Source of the DNA: Malachius bipustulatus
Lineage: Eukaryota; Arthropoda; Insecta; Coleoptera; Melyridae
Direction: 5' to 3'
DNA length: 64,000 nucleotides
Assembly: GCA_910589415.1 (NCBI GenBank)
Contig: OU342631.1
Span: 5,828,001 to 5,892,000 of the forward strand
Shown: positions 12,617 to 25,252 of the stretch, in pieces
How positions within the stretch are numbered: position 1 is the stretch's first letter
Layout: each line of letters opens with the position of its first letter
Notes under the pieces: model-generated
What the model saw: only the letters and a program-made list of their open reading frames with translations
Told to the model about the DNA's origin: nothing
The model's database searches: none
Position numbers and translations under genes: made by a program

Positions 12617-15600
12617 ATAAGTTAAAAGCTTCATAATTTCACCCTTTCCTCTCTCAAAACAGAAAAGAGAAAAGCATACAGCAAAAAATCGGAAACATTT
12701 CAAAAAGCTCTATGCGAAAAAATTGGCTTAAAATTATTCCGACGCGGCTCGTTGTTGTTGTTTTTTTTTTACTAATATGTAATTTTTTTAAATAATATAT
12801 GTTTTTTAAGGTCAGACTATTAGTATAGGTACCACCTATACCTAATTAATTTTCTACTGTAAAAATTTAAGTTCTATTTCTTTGAACATGGTACATGTTC
12901 AAAGTACATGGTAGGTACTACCATAAAACACTTTATCTACCTCCACCACTGGCAAACTAATAATAAAAACGCAAACATTTTTACACTAGGGTAAAGTTCA
13001 GAAAAGTTCTTCTCTTCCTATTAAGTTGGCTTCAAAACATACCAATTTTCATGAAAACTCAAATGACCGCCTTTTTGAAACTACTCGATATTGTTCAAAT
13101 GAACGCACCAGATCACTCCTTCCAGACCGCGATTGATACAAATATTTCAGTTTCCTAGATTGACAACAATCGGTTGACAAAAAGACGTTTTTAGAATACT
13201 TAGGAGGAAAACTTCAATAAATCAATTATTGGCAAATTTCCGATATTTTTTCTTTAAAATAATTAGAACCCTCCAAACTTTTCCGATTTTGCGGTATCTA
13301 ATAACTCACGCTTCACTGTAAAGCTGAAATGGCTGTGGAAAATGCGATTAGTGCTATAATTCAGGTCTTGAGTAACTTGAACCTCTATCAGTATTCGAGG
13401 TAACGAATTTTGTTTATAAACTAGATTACTATTAATAACTGCTAAGTATAGCGACAAAACAATCGCACTAACACCATAACAATCAAATGTTTCTAATATA
13501 AATTAGTTGAGAAACTTGATTTTTATAAATACTAATTCAAAAATTCTCTTAAATAGGTTTATTACCGAGTTTATTACTATTGCTTTTAGACAAGATGATA
13601 TGAGGTTTCTTAATTATTTTGACATTTTAACTATTAGACAGTTTAAATTCAGCAAAGTTCCTTAATAACATCTTAGTTATTTATCAGTCTCGTTGTTTTT
13701 CATTAAATTGTAATAAAGACTTTAAAGTTTGACATTGTCGAGCATTTATCTAAATCTATAAAACGTACAATGCAATTATTTATTCGTTTTATTTTTCGTC
13801 ATAATGATGATAACAATAATATTCCTTATTTGTTTCTCAAAAGGACACTTTTTACTTGATCAAAAAAAGGAAGAATTTATAGTTATTGAGGAGAAATATT
13901 TTTATTATTGAGAAGTTAGTACATTAGATATGGATTATAATAATTCGAAAGAAGATAAGCTATAAAGTGGTACAGCACATGCAGGGCTATATGCATTTAA
14001 TTTAAACGACACTGGGAAAATGGTCATTTTTGAAATAGGTATAATTTAAAAGGACAAAAGCTCTGACGTGAACCGTTTTCGAGAAAAACCGTTTCGAGAT
14101 AAGTAATATTACAGTATTTTTCTCTTGGTTTCGCTCTTTTGTCAATTGATTTTCCTAGTTTGATGATTTTCTTATTCTTCTATCCATCAATGACTATAGT
14201 CGTTGATATAGTCAATTTCCGTTTATGTCAAATAATTGGTTTCACTTTAAATCAATTGATTTCCCCATTTACGTGCATGCAATGTAGTTTATTTAATATT
14301 TAATACACCTTGGAAAAGCATTTTGTATAAAGGGAATATAATTTGACAAACGGGGAATTTAAATTGGAAAAATCAAACTAACGTTTGATAAGTGGAAAAA
14401 TAATTTGACAAATTTGGAAAATCTGAAAAAAAATTTACTCCCTTTATATCGGAAACGGACTTAGCAGATTACTATAGAGTTCTGTTTTTAGAATGAGCCA
14501 AGAAACCACAGATTCCATTTTTATGTAGATTTATCACGAGTGGACCATTGTGACACCTCCACTGCGACCGAATGTCTATTTTGGCTATAATATTTTTTAT
14601 AGGTACTAACTACAGCATTACATTATTCAAAAATGGATTCAAAACCAATCGGAAGGATTGCCAAGGGTGGAAAAGATTGCTTATATCCATTGGATTTTCT
14701 TTGAAAACGTGGAAAATCAAATCGGTTCAATTAACTTTCTCTCTAAAATGTTAAGCTATTTTTAGAGAATAAAGGAAAACAATAAATCTCTGCATAGATA
14801 GGTGCCACCTGCTAGGAGGTGAATTTCATATTACCTCGTCTCAGAATGTTAACAAATAGTTCACGTAAAAAAATCAAGTCCAGTGATTACTTAAGTCGCA
14901 GTTAGCTACTATTTCGTTCTATTCAGAACTCATTAGCATGTTATGAGACGTAACTTTATATCAAAGTACCTACCTGAAAAAAATTTCAGAACTAATTTAC
15001 AGAGTCAAACCGAATTCAAGTAAATATTGAGTGGAATTCGAATTTTTGCAGTAAGCTCGTCGTTGCAAAAACTAATGTTGTGGTTTCACTAGTGGCACTA
15101 GTCTATTTGATTTTCGTTGAATTTATTGAATCTTATTTGCATTTCTTTTGATCCGTTAGCAGTCAGCTTAATATTTTTGAATATATGTATCTATAATAAG
15201 TGCCCTTATTATGAAAATTATATTAATTTTATTTTAAAACACCGTTTTTTAACGAAAAATTCTGATTTTTTAAAATAATACTGTAATAAACTATTAATAA
15301 AAAATTAAATTTCTAGTTATTGTAAAAACATATAAAAAATACTTTCACAATTATTATTATTGTGAGGCCTGCCATATTTTCCTTATTGGATTTCTTCTGA
15401 ACTTCAAAGTATTTAAAATTCTGACTAAATATTAGGTACCTATAATGTAAAGATAAATACTGAGAGTTATTTAAAATTAAAATTTAGTAAAAGCGATGCA
15501 TTCACAGAAAAGCCATTTATTTTTTCGTGTCGACTTTGCAATATGAGTTTTGAACCGTCAACCCGTTACACAATAATCTCCGTCTCAACTTACTGCGGCC

Positions 15601-17034
15601 TGATTTGACATACTCATGATTCGTAAAAAGGATCAAGTAGAAGCTGTGTTCTCTTCATATTACATCGTTCTTTGTGCTTTCTAGGAGGATACGTAAAATT
15701 TATGTTCTCAACCCTAACTTGGCAGAATCTTTCCATATTGATTGTTGATAATAAATAAAACACAAATGTTTTAAAATTCTACTGTTTAATTGGTAGTGAA
15801 TTGGTGGATATTAGCGAAAATATAGATACAACGAAAACAACAAAACACTCAATAGGAAACAGTTATTATATTACACACTTTAACAGCAAACAATAAAAAA
15901 ATAGGTAATCAATATATGAAATAAAAATTTCCTGAATCTCTAGAAATCCACAGATACACATAATCAACAATGCACAATAATTAATGAACAGCAATAATGA
16001 ACAAATAACATAATCTCTCCACATTGCTTGATTTCCTTCTTGATGACAGCGATTGAGAAGATTCTGAAGAAATTGTATTATTTTTAAAATATTTGATCAC
16101 CCAAATAAGTATGATCATCGCCCTTAGTATTAAGTAACTAAATTCACTTTAATTTTACATTTTCTACTACACATTTATGTCATAAACAAAAATTGACTTT
16201 GTGGTTTTTGCCCTTCTTAAACACATAGTGTTCATAATAAGGCCAATACCCTAATAAAAGTGACAAACGTGCAAAAATGAAAAAAAAAACTTATTCACTG
16301 TGAACACCTGGGACAGAAAAATTTTGGAATGCCGGCAAATTCCTCATCTAGGTACCTACATACAACGGACATGAAGAAATACAAACGATTTCGGAAAAAT
16401 GTGAAATCAAGCAGGAGTATTGAGAAAAATTTACATACACCAATGCAAAAGGAATAGTTTGGCACAATCGCCTTGTGCCACATTGTAATAAGACCACATC
16501 GTCATTTTCCATGTGGCTTTATTAAGTACATAAACATTTGCTAAAAAATAACTCTTGAGGAACATTTCACCAGTTTGACACTTTTTACTTACCACGTCGA
16601 CCCCCCCCCCCCCTTAACATGTACTCTATAACTTTAAATAAATAGAAGTAACTTTATCCAAAATATTTTTAGGCAAACAATTCCAAAATTGTAAAATTAT
16701 ATTATGTATGTCATGCGGTAAAGAATGAATGGATATGTAAAACTGTAAAGAGAAATACAGATTCTCTTTTATGTGAAATTCAATATTTAAAATCAGGGTT
16801 GGATAATTAGCTAAAACAGGCTGTGGTCTTATCAGGAACGTACAGCCTTATTTAGTACAGCGTTACTTGTACTGTTGCTAAATTAAATTATAGTGTAATA
16901 TCAATAATTTTGATATATAATTTTAATAATATTATTCGCTACTTTTGAAAGTAGCGAAACATCATTAAAATTCACCAATATACAGTAGAATTAAAAAAAG
17001 TAGTTTTTTTTAGTGAATAAAATAAAAGATAAAG
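12617..17034. other. Non-coding; contains a 13-base poly-C run
   Basis: No gene or domain recognised. A run of 13 C residues at 16601-16613 stands out against the AT-rich background. The short frames at 13263-13457, 14572-14754 and 16295-16483 have no support. Confidence 0.45.
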
Positions 17035-17275
17035 ATTACACGGTGGGTTCGACTTGCTCCATAGGATGCACCCCAGGCAGCGAAAACGCATGCCTACAAC
17101 TGAGTGCAATGCCCCCCGGTGTGCGTGGAAGTAAGTGATGGCATACTAGCCATTGTTAGACAGAAGATTAAAAGACATATTGCAAATAATATGCCATTCA
17201 TTGCTTCCACGCCATCACCAGCTTCCAAGCACGCCGGGGTTCATACTATGGCGCAAGTCGATCCAACCGTGTAAT
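17035..17275. repeat. 241-bp MITE with terminal inverted repeats
   Basis: It starts ATTACACGGTGGGTTCGACT and its right end is the complement of ATTACACGGTTGGATCGACT. The pairing continues inward (CTTGCTCCATAG against CTTGCGCCATAG), and a second inverted pair around cgtggaag/cttccacg lies in the middle. It is richer in GC than its surroundings and has no coding capacity. Confidence 0.85.
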
Positions 17276-17352
17276 TTTTGTGTTTTATTTTATTCATTTT
17301 CATGAATCCTCTCTCCAAGGTTAAGTGATCGAGGTTGTGCTGTTAGTAATAT

Positions 17353-18556
17353 ATATACAGGGTGTCCGGAAATTATGAGCAAAAAATTAAGGGGGTGATT
17401 CTTCTTGATGAAATATTGCCAAAAGTATCTATAATTTTTTTTCGAAAACTCAAAAAGAAGAAAGTTATAAGCCTCCAAAGTTGATTTTTTTAAATCAATA
17501 TTTTTTTATAACTTTTTTTCTAGTGTACGGATTTTCTTAAAATTTGACACACTTGCCACTGATGTTGCTTTACATCCTTGGTCCAAATTAGACTTGAATC
17601 CCTCGAAATCAAAAGGCCTTAACTGCCCTTGACCTTCAAAAAAGGCCTATAACTTTTTTCGTAATATTTTTTTCTGAGTTTTGAAGACGCACAATTGAAG
17701 AACATGAAGAAATATTCGGAAAAGGTCCTCTTTGTCTATCACGATAAAATGACCTGCTTCCGAGTAAAACTGTTTTAAAAATTTGCTTGCATTAAAATTG
17801 ATCACCATAAACTATGATCATTCTGCAACAATACCAAAGCATGTTTTGGGAACGGTGGCAGGGTTGCCTAGGAAACAAGACGTTTGCTTTGGATTTCATT
17901 TTGACAGCAATTTATTTTTTTTTATTAAAATTATTTTATTATTTTATTAAAAAAAAATTATTAAAAATTTTTTTCATTTTCAAAAAAAAATCATTTCCAA
18001 GTCTATTTATATACGAATGTCTCTGTTTTGTACATAATTAGGCAATCCTGCAGCTGTTTCCAAAGCATGCTTTGGTGTTGTTGCAGAATGATCATAGTTT
18101 ATGGTGATCAATTTTAGTGCAGGAAAATTTTTAAAACAGTTTTACTCGGAAGCAGGTCATTTTATCGTGATAGACAAAGAGGACCTTTTCCGAATATTTC
18201 TTCATGTTCTTCAATTGTGCGTCTTCAAAACTCAGAAAAAAATATTACGAAAAAAGTTATAGGCCTTTTTTGAAGGTCAAGGGCAGTTAAGGCCTTTTGA
18301 TTTCGAGGGATTCAAGTCTAATTTGGACCAAGGATGTAAAGCAACATCAGTGACAAGTGTGTCAAATTTTAAGAAAATCCGTACACGAGAAAAAAAGTTA
18401 TAAAAAAATATTGATTTAAAAAAATCAACTTTGGAGGCTTATAACTTTCTTCTTTTTGAGTTTTCGAAAAAAAATTATAGATACTTTTGGCAATATTTCA
18501 TCAAGAAGAATCACCCCCTTAATTTTTTGCTCATAATTTCCGGACACCCTGTATAT
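17353..18556. repeat. 1.2-kb fold-back element with long, near-perfect arms
   Basis: The left end is TATACAGGGTGTCCGGAAAT and the right end is its complement. The arms of about 480-500 bp are almost identical: for example the same 50-codon frame appears on the minus strand at 17290-17478 and on the plus strand at 18431-18625. The inner ends pair at 17817-17847 and 18059-18093 (gatcattctgcaaca and its complement). The loop of about 200 bp is nearly pure A/T. The close arm identity implies a recent insertion or gene conversion between the arms. Confidence 0.92.
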
Positions 18557-19241
18557 ACTTACATGGCCACAATAGACTTTTGGTGGAGGTGCGACAATGG
18601 CCCACTCACGATAAATCTAATCTAGTAAGATTCATTGCAGAAGAGTCCCAATTAGGGCGAAACACGATCTACAATTTCCACCCCTAACTCACAGCGCGAC
18701 ATAAATGAATGACATATTTCAAAACAATATTGCATGCATTGATTGATATAAGCTTCTCGATTCTATGGTTTTCGGGGGTGGATACGTCATCTTAACCCCA
18801 AACGCAATTTTGTGAAATTAACAAAAAATATTAACAGAAGATTTCCCGTGACATCGATAGTGGCTTTATAGACTAAATAGGCAGACTTAAAATAAATAAA
18901 TGAAATAAATAAACTAAGTAAGTTTTAATACTGTAATTAAATTTAAGACTGTAAATAAGTCGAAACAACAATATTATTATTTGAGATGACATTTACTCGT
19001 GATGTGTGGGTGAAGGAACTAACATCTGCAGTTCTCATATTATATCATCAACAGCCAATGAAGTATTTTAATACCTAATGAATCACTCAACTGTAAATAA
19101 ATATAAAACCAAACCCATGGCATGCAGATATTGAGTTCCTTGAGCATTCCCAGTATTGTATTGTGTCAGCAAATGCAACGAGAAAAAAGAGCGTATATGC
19201 AAAATCAGAATCATAGACTGCTAATAGTTTTCTTTAAACAG
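18557..19241. other. Upstream flank of exon 1
   Basis: This stretch should hold the proximal promoter or the end of a 5'UTR intron. No strong TATA box or initiator can be singled out. No repeat seen. Confidence 0.35.
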
Positions 19242-19316
19242 TTGGTATGATGAGATCAGAACTCGTGTAAGACAGTGAAAGTGAAAAAGTTGGCGGCGCC
19301 ATCTCAAATCAACGCC
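19242..19316 (+). other. Possible 5'UTR segment of the ATG exon
   Basis: A pyrimidine-rich stretch ending in tttctttaaacag lies just before 19242 and looks like a splice acceptor with a possible ctaat branch site upstream. If it is used, the ATG exon starts here and a separate 5'UTR exon lies farther upstream. I see no clear TATA box or initiator that settles the transcription start. Confidence 0.3.
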
Positions 19317-19383
19317 ATGAAGTACGGCCTAGTGGATCTGGCCTGTTTATTCTGCCTGTTGGCAGGACTGCTCACCCCGGCAG
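19317..19383 (+). CDS. Exon 1: signal peptide
   Basis: The ATG at 19317 has G at -3. It opens a frame of 22 complete codons plus one base, ending at a CAG|GTAATT donor. The peptide has a short N-terminal Lys (K2), a hydrophobic core (LACLFCLLAGLL) and a polar exit (TPAG), which is a textbook secretory signal peptide. Residue 23 is completed by the first two bases of exon 2 (phase 1). No other ATG in the preceding 60 bases is in frame with this peptide. The downstream partner 25 kb away is inferred from phase and from protein logic, not from a transcript, so an unseen small exon could lie in between. Confidence 0.7.
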
Positions 19384-20199
19384 GTAATTACCCTAATTAG
19401 CGGAAGATCAATGAATGGATCTATATAGTTTGTGTAATGGATCTTTGCTTGTGTACTATAGTAGCTTATAATTTAAAATGTCATACATATTTAGATTTAA
19501 TTACTTAATATTTTTTTCCATCTACAAAGTAGGTAATTCCGTAATGTTGAATAATTTAGTGATTTATGTCTTTCGAGCTTGAAAATAATATTGGTCTGAT
19601 ACAGTCCATGACAAGTTTTTACTCACAGAAGTTTTAAGAAAGAAACTCCCAAACATATTCACTGTTTCATAAAGTGCATCTTTGCATATAATCATAAAAT
19701 AATTAATAATTTTAATTATTTTATGATTATCGGCAGATACGAAGATTGGTACTTGTATCAAGTGTAAACATTTGTGTTCCATTTTAATTTTAATCTGAAT
19801 TACTAGAACAATATGTTACAAAATTACACTTACCTTGAATTTATGACGGATTCTTTACTAAATATTATGCAAATATCATGCAAAAATCCATTATGTAAAT
19901 CATATAATATTTATATTAGCTCTAAGTGATTTTCAGTAGTACTAACGGCTGGTGATTCCAGCTTAGGGGTACATATTTTGTTGTTGTATTTAACGGATTA
20001 AGTAATAAGTACCTACCTTTTCTTAGTTTTTGGTGATGGTAATGTTTCTTAAAGGTTGCACTACCACTCGAAAAGTTATTGAACTTCTCCCAAATTATTT
20101 ATGTAATGCTTTTAAGTTTATTAAAGCACTCGTTCAAGTGTTATTGCTTTAGAAATTGAGTATATAAATGTGATCGTATAAAAATTAATGTTGCTTATG

Positions 20200-20502
20200 C
20201 AGTGTGTCCCTTATTTCGGAGCTCACTATGGGTATCTCCTAAACGCTAGGAGATACAAAAGATACAAAAAATTATTTATCAATTTCCAAAAATAAGAGAG
20301 ATATGGCAATACGGCAAATAAGAAATATCGATTTTTCAGTTTTTTCAGGATATTTCAGGAACGGTCCCAGGTATCTTGTATGTCTCAACGGATCCGAGAT
20401 GGCCACAAAATAGATCAGATTTGCTCTAATTTAACCGATCCTGTATTTCTTAGCATTTAATTACGAGATACCCGTGATGAGCTCTGAAATGAGGGACTTA
20501 TA
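20200..20502. repeat. Short fold-back element (about 300 bp)
   Basis: The left end is AGTGTGTCCCTTATTTCGGA and the right end reads gaaatgagggact. The pair gagctcactatgggtatctc/gagatacccgtgatgagctc confirms the inversion. The interior shares cgatttttcagttttttcag with the elements at 26114-28433. Confidence 0.75.
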
Positions 20503-20649
20503 ATATCTTCTCATTTTCTCTAAATTTCTTGAAAATATCGAAATGAATAATTTTACTGTAACGTAACTTATAACTTATACCTCATCGTATTGCCATATTA
20601 TGTGCCCGTAAATTGACAGGCATGATGGACACTCGGTTCAGAGTTAAGA

Positions 20650-20901
20650 TCTCTTGCTCGTTTAGATATAGAATCATCAGTGATACATAGCCTTGTTCCC
20701 ATGCCACCTCTTAACAGAGTTTGGCGATTACTCGAGCTTTTTCTCATTCCTGATGGTATTTTGCAAGACATGCTTAACTGTTCAGTCTATCCAATGTTGT
20801 TAGGCCCTTTAATCTTGATTCTACTTATCGGTTTACACTGTATCGTATCCGTAATTACTGATTTTGTGTTTAAGAATTTAGTGTCAAAACTCATTCGATA
20901 A
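20650..20901 (+). pseudogene. Inverted partial duplicate of the unidentified membrane-protein exon
   Basis: The plus-strand frame encodes the same C-terminal region as the minus frame at 21145-21535 with two visible substitutions (M-P-P for M-A-P, and L-I-L-I for L-I-F-I). It is cut off at the palindrome edge and lacks the N-terminal half of the exon. It ends with the same stop and tail. It is a duplicated gene fragment with no sign of independent function. Confidence 0.5.
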
Positions 20902-20929
20902 AATTATTAATTACTCCTGTTCTCATTAA

Positions 20930-21116
20930 GGCCGGTTCTCACTTGTACGACACCCGACGACAGCGACAACACGACAAAATTGTGGAGGGACGACATGGCA
21001 CGTCGTCGGGTGTCGTACAAGTGGGAACCAATTATTATAAAAATTGTGGGTGAAATCCCCCCACAATTTTGTCGTGTTGTCGCTGTCGTCGGGTGTCGTA
21101 CAAGTGAGAACCGGCC
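20930..21116. repeat. 187-bp MITE with perfect 56-bp terminal inverted repeats, TTAA flanks
   Basis: It begins GGCCGGTTCTCACTTGTACG and ends in the exact complement. Positions 20930-20985 and 21061-21116 pair perfectly. TTAA lies immediately outside on both sides (20926-20929, 21117-21120), as expected for a piggyBac-type insertion, although the palindromic flank makes this symmetry automatic. A further inverted copy of the terminus occurs inside (to about 21028, ending gtacaagtgggaacc), giving a nested structure. Confidence 0.85.
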
Positions 21117-21144
21117 TTAATGAGAACAGGAGTAATTAATAATT

Positions 21145-21535
21145 TTATCGAATGAGTTTTGACACTAAATTCTTAAACACAAAATCAGTAATTACGGATA
21201 CGATACAGTGTAAACCGATAAGTAGAATGAAGATTAAAGGGCCTAACAACATTGGATAGACTGAACAGTTAAGCATGTCTTGCAAAATACCATCAGGAAT
21301 GAGAAAAAGCTCGAGTAATCGCCAAACTCTGTTAAGAGGTGCCATGGGAACAAGGCTATGTATCACTGATGATTCTATATCTAAACGAGCAAGAGATCTT
21401 AACTCTGAACCGAGTGTCCATCCATGCTTGTTGAAAATTTTCACAGGATCTTTACTTAGATCCCTAAAAACAGAAATTGGAGAAATATTTTCTCGTAGAA
21501 GCTTAAAATGACGCTCCTCCAAAAGATTTTCGCTA
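21145..21535 (-). pseudogene. Unidentified membrane-protein exon fragment (terminal exon, 125 codons)
   Basis: A minus-strand open frame of 125 codons ends in a stop at 21145. Its C-terminal third contains a long hydrophobic segment (YPMLLGPLIFILLIGLHCIV) that looks like a transmembrane helix, followed by a short basic tail (KLIR). Just upstream, near 21535, tttataag could be a splice acceptor, so this may be the last exon of a gene or a captured copy of one. The protein-like composition and its preservation in the inverted copy suggest real coding origin. I do not recognise the family. No upstream exon was seen on this strand, so a dispersed fragment is more likely than a functional gene. 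Confidence 0.4.
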
Positions 21536-23712
21536 TCTTATAAACATGGGAGGGGTACTGTATGTAGGCCTTGGAGCAAACAGTTGTAGAGACAACCAAG
21601 CAGCCATCACTGTCAGTAGTCTTCAGCATTAACTCATCATAAATTCGAGAGAAATTCGAGAGAGGCTCGAAAAATTTAATACTTAGAAGACACTAAAGTT
21701 GATTAGTGAAGAAGACGCCTAAAATGCGAAGAATTAACTTATAAGAAATGGGGCTCCTTCATTGGAAGGGCCATCCGTACAGTGGAGATTTGTACAAGTA
21801 TTGGTGGGTGAGCAAAAATAATTATTTAGGTAATATTCATCTTACCTACATCGATTGACCATAAATACAAATTTATTAGCACCACCTTGCTCCAACCACA
21901 CTTTTTGGTCGGTTATATTTTACTCAAGTAAAGTGAGCGATTTTGGTTTTCCTCCAAATCTCCAAACTTCCAAAGTTATTTTGAAATTGTGTAGATTATG
22001 TTGTTTTCGCTCCTTCAATGATTGTGAAGAGCACATTCCCGATACGTTCAGAATCTTCAGTACGTATTCTTTTATAATCACAGGAAGATTGCAGGTCCCC
22101 ACAGAATCCAATAATTTTTTTTTCTAGATATGTCACGATTTTTAGTGGTCTCATCCGGTATAATGTTTCGACTCGCTGCTTTCTTGTATATTTTATATAA
22201 CGTAGTTGTTATGTACTTTTATTTTGTATCCCTACCTTTAAAACAAAATACCGACACGAAAATTTCCGTCTGATGGAAATTGTGTTTCCGAATTGTTTTT
22301 CCGTTGTTTTGTTTTCATTGTTTGTGTTTCAAAAAACATAAACAAAACATTTTTTTTCGATTAGTCCTTTTGGTGGAGACCCAGCACTACGGGCTCAGAA
22401 ACTATTACAGTGTTGATGACAAAACAATTAAGTACTAATCTAAATCAATTACTAATGTATACAAATTTTACTGTATAATTTTGATGAATTGTCGATGTTT
22501 AACGTGTTTCGTCACTTTCAAGCTTCATCTTCAGATACGTTAATGAATTAAGGTAAGTGTTGAGAACATAAATTTATGTTTTCAATATTTTTGAATGTCG
22601 CTTTTTAGAGATATTCCCTAGAGATATTAGAGATGTCTCGCTTTCACACACAACTTGAGACATATGTGCCTTCGTCAGGTCAGATCACGTCTCCTTTGAT
22701 TTTATTCCAATCGCCTGGACAGCATCAACTAGCATGCGTACTGGAAAACACACACCGCAAACACCACATTGTTCTTCATTCCGACTGTTCAGTTTCAAGT
22801 AACGGACCTGGCCGAGTTGGGTTTCTAACAGGCTGCTCTAAAACATGGGTCACATGAACTAGTGACCTGAATCAAAATCTAAGTACACATTGGCAAGAGT
22901 ACTTGGTCTCTGGCTCTAAAACGGCGGATCGGAAAATGCATCCTATTGATCATTGTAGATTTTAGTGTCAGATTCAATGTCATGTGGTGCCAAACAGGTT
23001 TCGTAGATTGATGTTGTAGCGTCTTCTGTCTCTTCTTAGAGGCTCAAACTTCCACTGAAAAGGTTCCAGATATCCTTATCGTAGTGTATTTTACCTTTAA
23101 AATTAAACTAATTAACGAATAATAAGTAATTTCATAACAATGCCACCATAATTGTTGTCAAGCAATTATGGTGATTTGGCATTTTTTTTGGCAGTTGGTG
23201 ATTTACATCTTCGTGATTTTCTGCTGAATTGTATGGTTTCAAAAATAAAAAATCATCGAAGATACACAACAGTCTCGATTGTTCATCTTCTTGCTATCGC
23301 TTACTAATCGGGTTTATTCTGCTGGAATACCACAACTAGGTACTTTTGTCAGCACTTCTAAAAAAAGATTCAGATGGTGTAAGCAATGCCGGCCTTCATG
23401 TTACAATATAACACTTATATTTTTTGCAACAAACTCCAGGAATAGGCGACTCTGACGATGCGTGTAATTATTATGTATGTATAAACTCTTTCATAATAAT
23501 TTCTGCTAGTTTGATCGTCAGAAATCACATAAATTTAGCGAACTAAATCTATCTAATGTTTTGAAGGTTCGTTAGCGTAAAATCGTTTGGGAGGAGGTTT
23601 CTGCTTATACATATATTATTAATATGCAGGTTGGCACAGTCCCGAGATAATGAGTGTGCCAAAGTATTATAATTAATATCAACTTCCGGCATTTTTCAAT
23701 TGGAAGGACTAT
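21536..23712. other. Intronic sequence, no supported gene
   Basis: Open frames at 21855-22127 and 22633-22857 were examined. Neither shows a domain or LDLa cysteine spacing. No repeat edge could be fixed. Confidence 0.4.
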
Positions 23713-25252
23713 CTATACACCGTTCACTTATTATAAAAGAATTGGGTTATGGTGTAGGGTGATAGAAATCACTGGGTATAACCGCTGTCAATCATTGGCT
23801 GGAGTTTGGTTATGTCTCTTTTTTATGAGGTTGAAGTTTTATGGCAAGGAACAGGACATAGTTGCCAGATGGATTTTTGATATTTTTGGTATTCTTCCTA
23901 TTATATTTATATTTATCTTTGGGGGCTTTTTATTTTGAATCATTTAGTCACATATTGCAATCTTTAACTAGAACGCAATGTCGCTAGATTTAAATCCTTA
24001 GATCTTAGATCGCTTAGATCTTAAAATCTTAAGCTTTTCATAAGAGTTTGAGAAAAAGGTTATCATGTAATTTTGCCAAGTTAGGAAAATACACAAATGT
24101 ACTTTTTGAATATAAAATAAAAAACTTGAATCAATTATATTAATTTACTTTTAATAAATAACAGGCATAAATAAATAAGCAGGTAATTAAAATATATCGG
24201 TACGTTTATTAAAATATTAAAATATAGGTACGTAAATGAAAAATATTTTTCGTCAATTCGTCGGTTATTCGGTATCGTAGTAGTGTGTCGGAAACCAGCC
24301 AAAGATTCTGGACTTCTGGCTTCTGGCCCAAAATTATCCCCCATTATCAATAACCGCTACTGCATCCTGCTTAGAATCAGAATCATCTTCAGCGCTCTGA
24401 TTTTAATAAGATTTTCACCACGTCCATTTGTTTCGTCCAGTCCTGCGAAATAAGTTTTTCACAATGATTATATTAATTTTGTCACATGTCAGGTGTACTT
24501 ACATTTTGAAAGCTCTTCAAGACATACATTCTTTACTTTATCCTTAGAGGGAAGCTGCTAATTTACGTGCTTGTATAGTGAAGTTTACAATACCCCCATG
24601 TCATTTCGATTGGGTTGTATTGGAAATAGATTATTGCAAATCTTCCGGAAACACAAAAATTTCATAATCAGTGCCTGTTTTATGTGGGCTGCCCAAGGGT
24701 GTTATATCAAATTTGTCCTGTCTAATAATACTTGCTAATGCCACGGTCTGACTACTATAAGAGACAGTAATTACCAGCAATTTAGCAGATACAGATACAC
24801 ATACTCAATACTTACATTCCAAATATATTTCACCTTCTGAATGACTTACATGTTTGCTCAAGTTTGGACTTTCTGGATCTTAATCATTGAAATGCTTTCT
24901 TAATGCGGATTTATTCATCTTAATTAGAGATATTATTTTCGTCATTTTGCTCTTTTGAAATTTAAAATGTCAAAAATTTAATAATTTTATTTGTCAGTTT
25001 GAGAAAAATTGATCAGAGTAAAAAATTATCCTAGATAGATATATCCTACTACTAAAACTTCAATTAGACAACATGGCTGTTAATCAGCTGAGACACTTTG
25101 AGTGATTTGACAAATGTCAGTCTATACTTAACCTTTAATATCTCGATCAGCTGATATTGTCAATCGAGATCTAGGGAGTTTTCATTTTTGCAAACCTAAA
25201 AACAAAAGTTCATGGCCACCTAGTTCTTTTTTAATATGTGAACGGTGTATAG
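23713..25252 (-). mobile_element. Degenerate Tc1/mariner-like DNA transposon (about 1.5 kb)
   Basis: Terminal inverted repeats start CTATACACCGTTCAC at 23713 and end in the complement at 25252. The pairing continues loosely (TTATTATAAAAGAATTGGG against ATATTAAAAAAGAACTAGG). On the minus strand near 24584-24640 a fragment reads YNPIEMTWGYCK, matching the NPIE..W...K block that carries the third catalytic residue of DDE_3-type transposases. A Ser/Asp-rich stretch near 24370-24390 (DSDSK) resembles the C-terminus of the related copy at 56745-58049. The rest is riddled with stops, so the element is dead. The target-site duplication is not clear. Confidence 0.6.

Larger units (their letters stand above)
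20620..21427. repeat. 800-bp palindrome with a MITE at its centre
   Basis: The arms 20620-20929 and 21117-21427 (310 bp each) are near-identical inverted copies with only scattered changes, such as one base of catg(g)atggac and g/a at the Pro-Pro/Ala-Pro codon. They flank a central MITE. Both arms carry the same coding-like exon end. The right arm copy continues beyond the palindrome to about 21535, so the right copy is probably the older one and the left its inverted duplicate. Confidence 0.9.
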
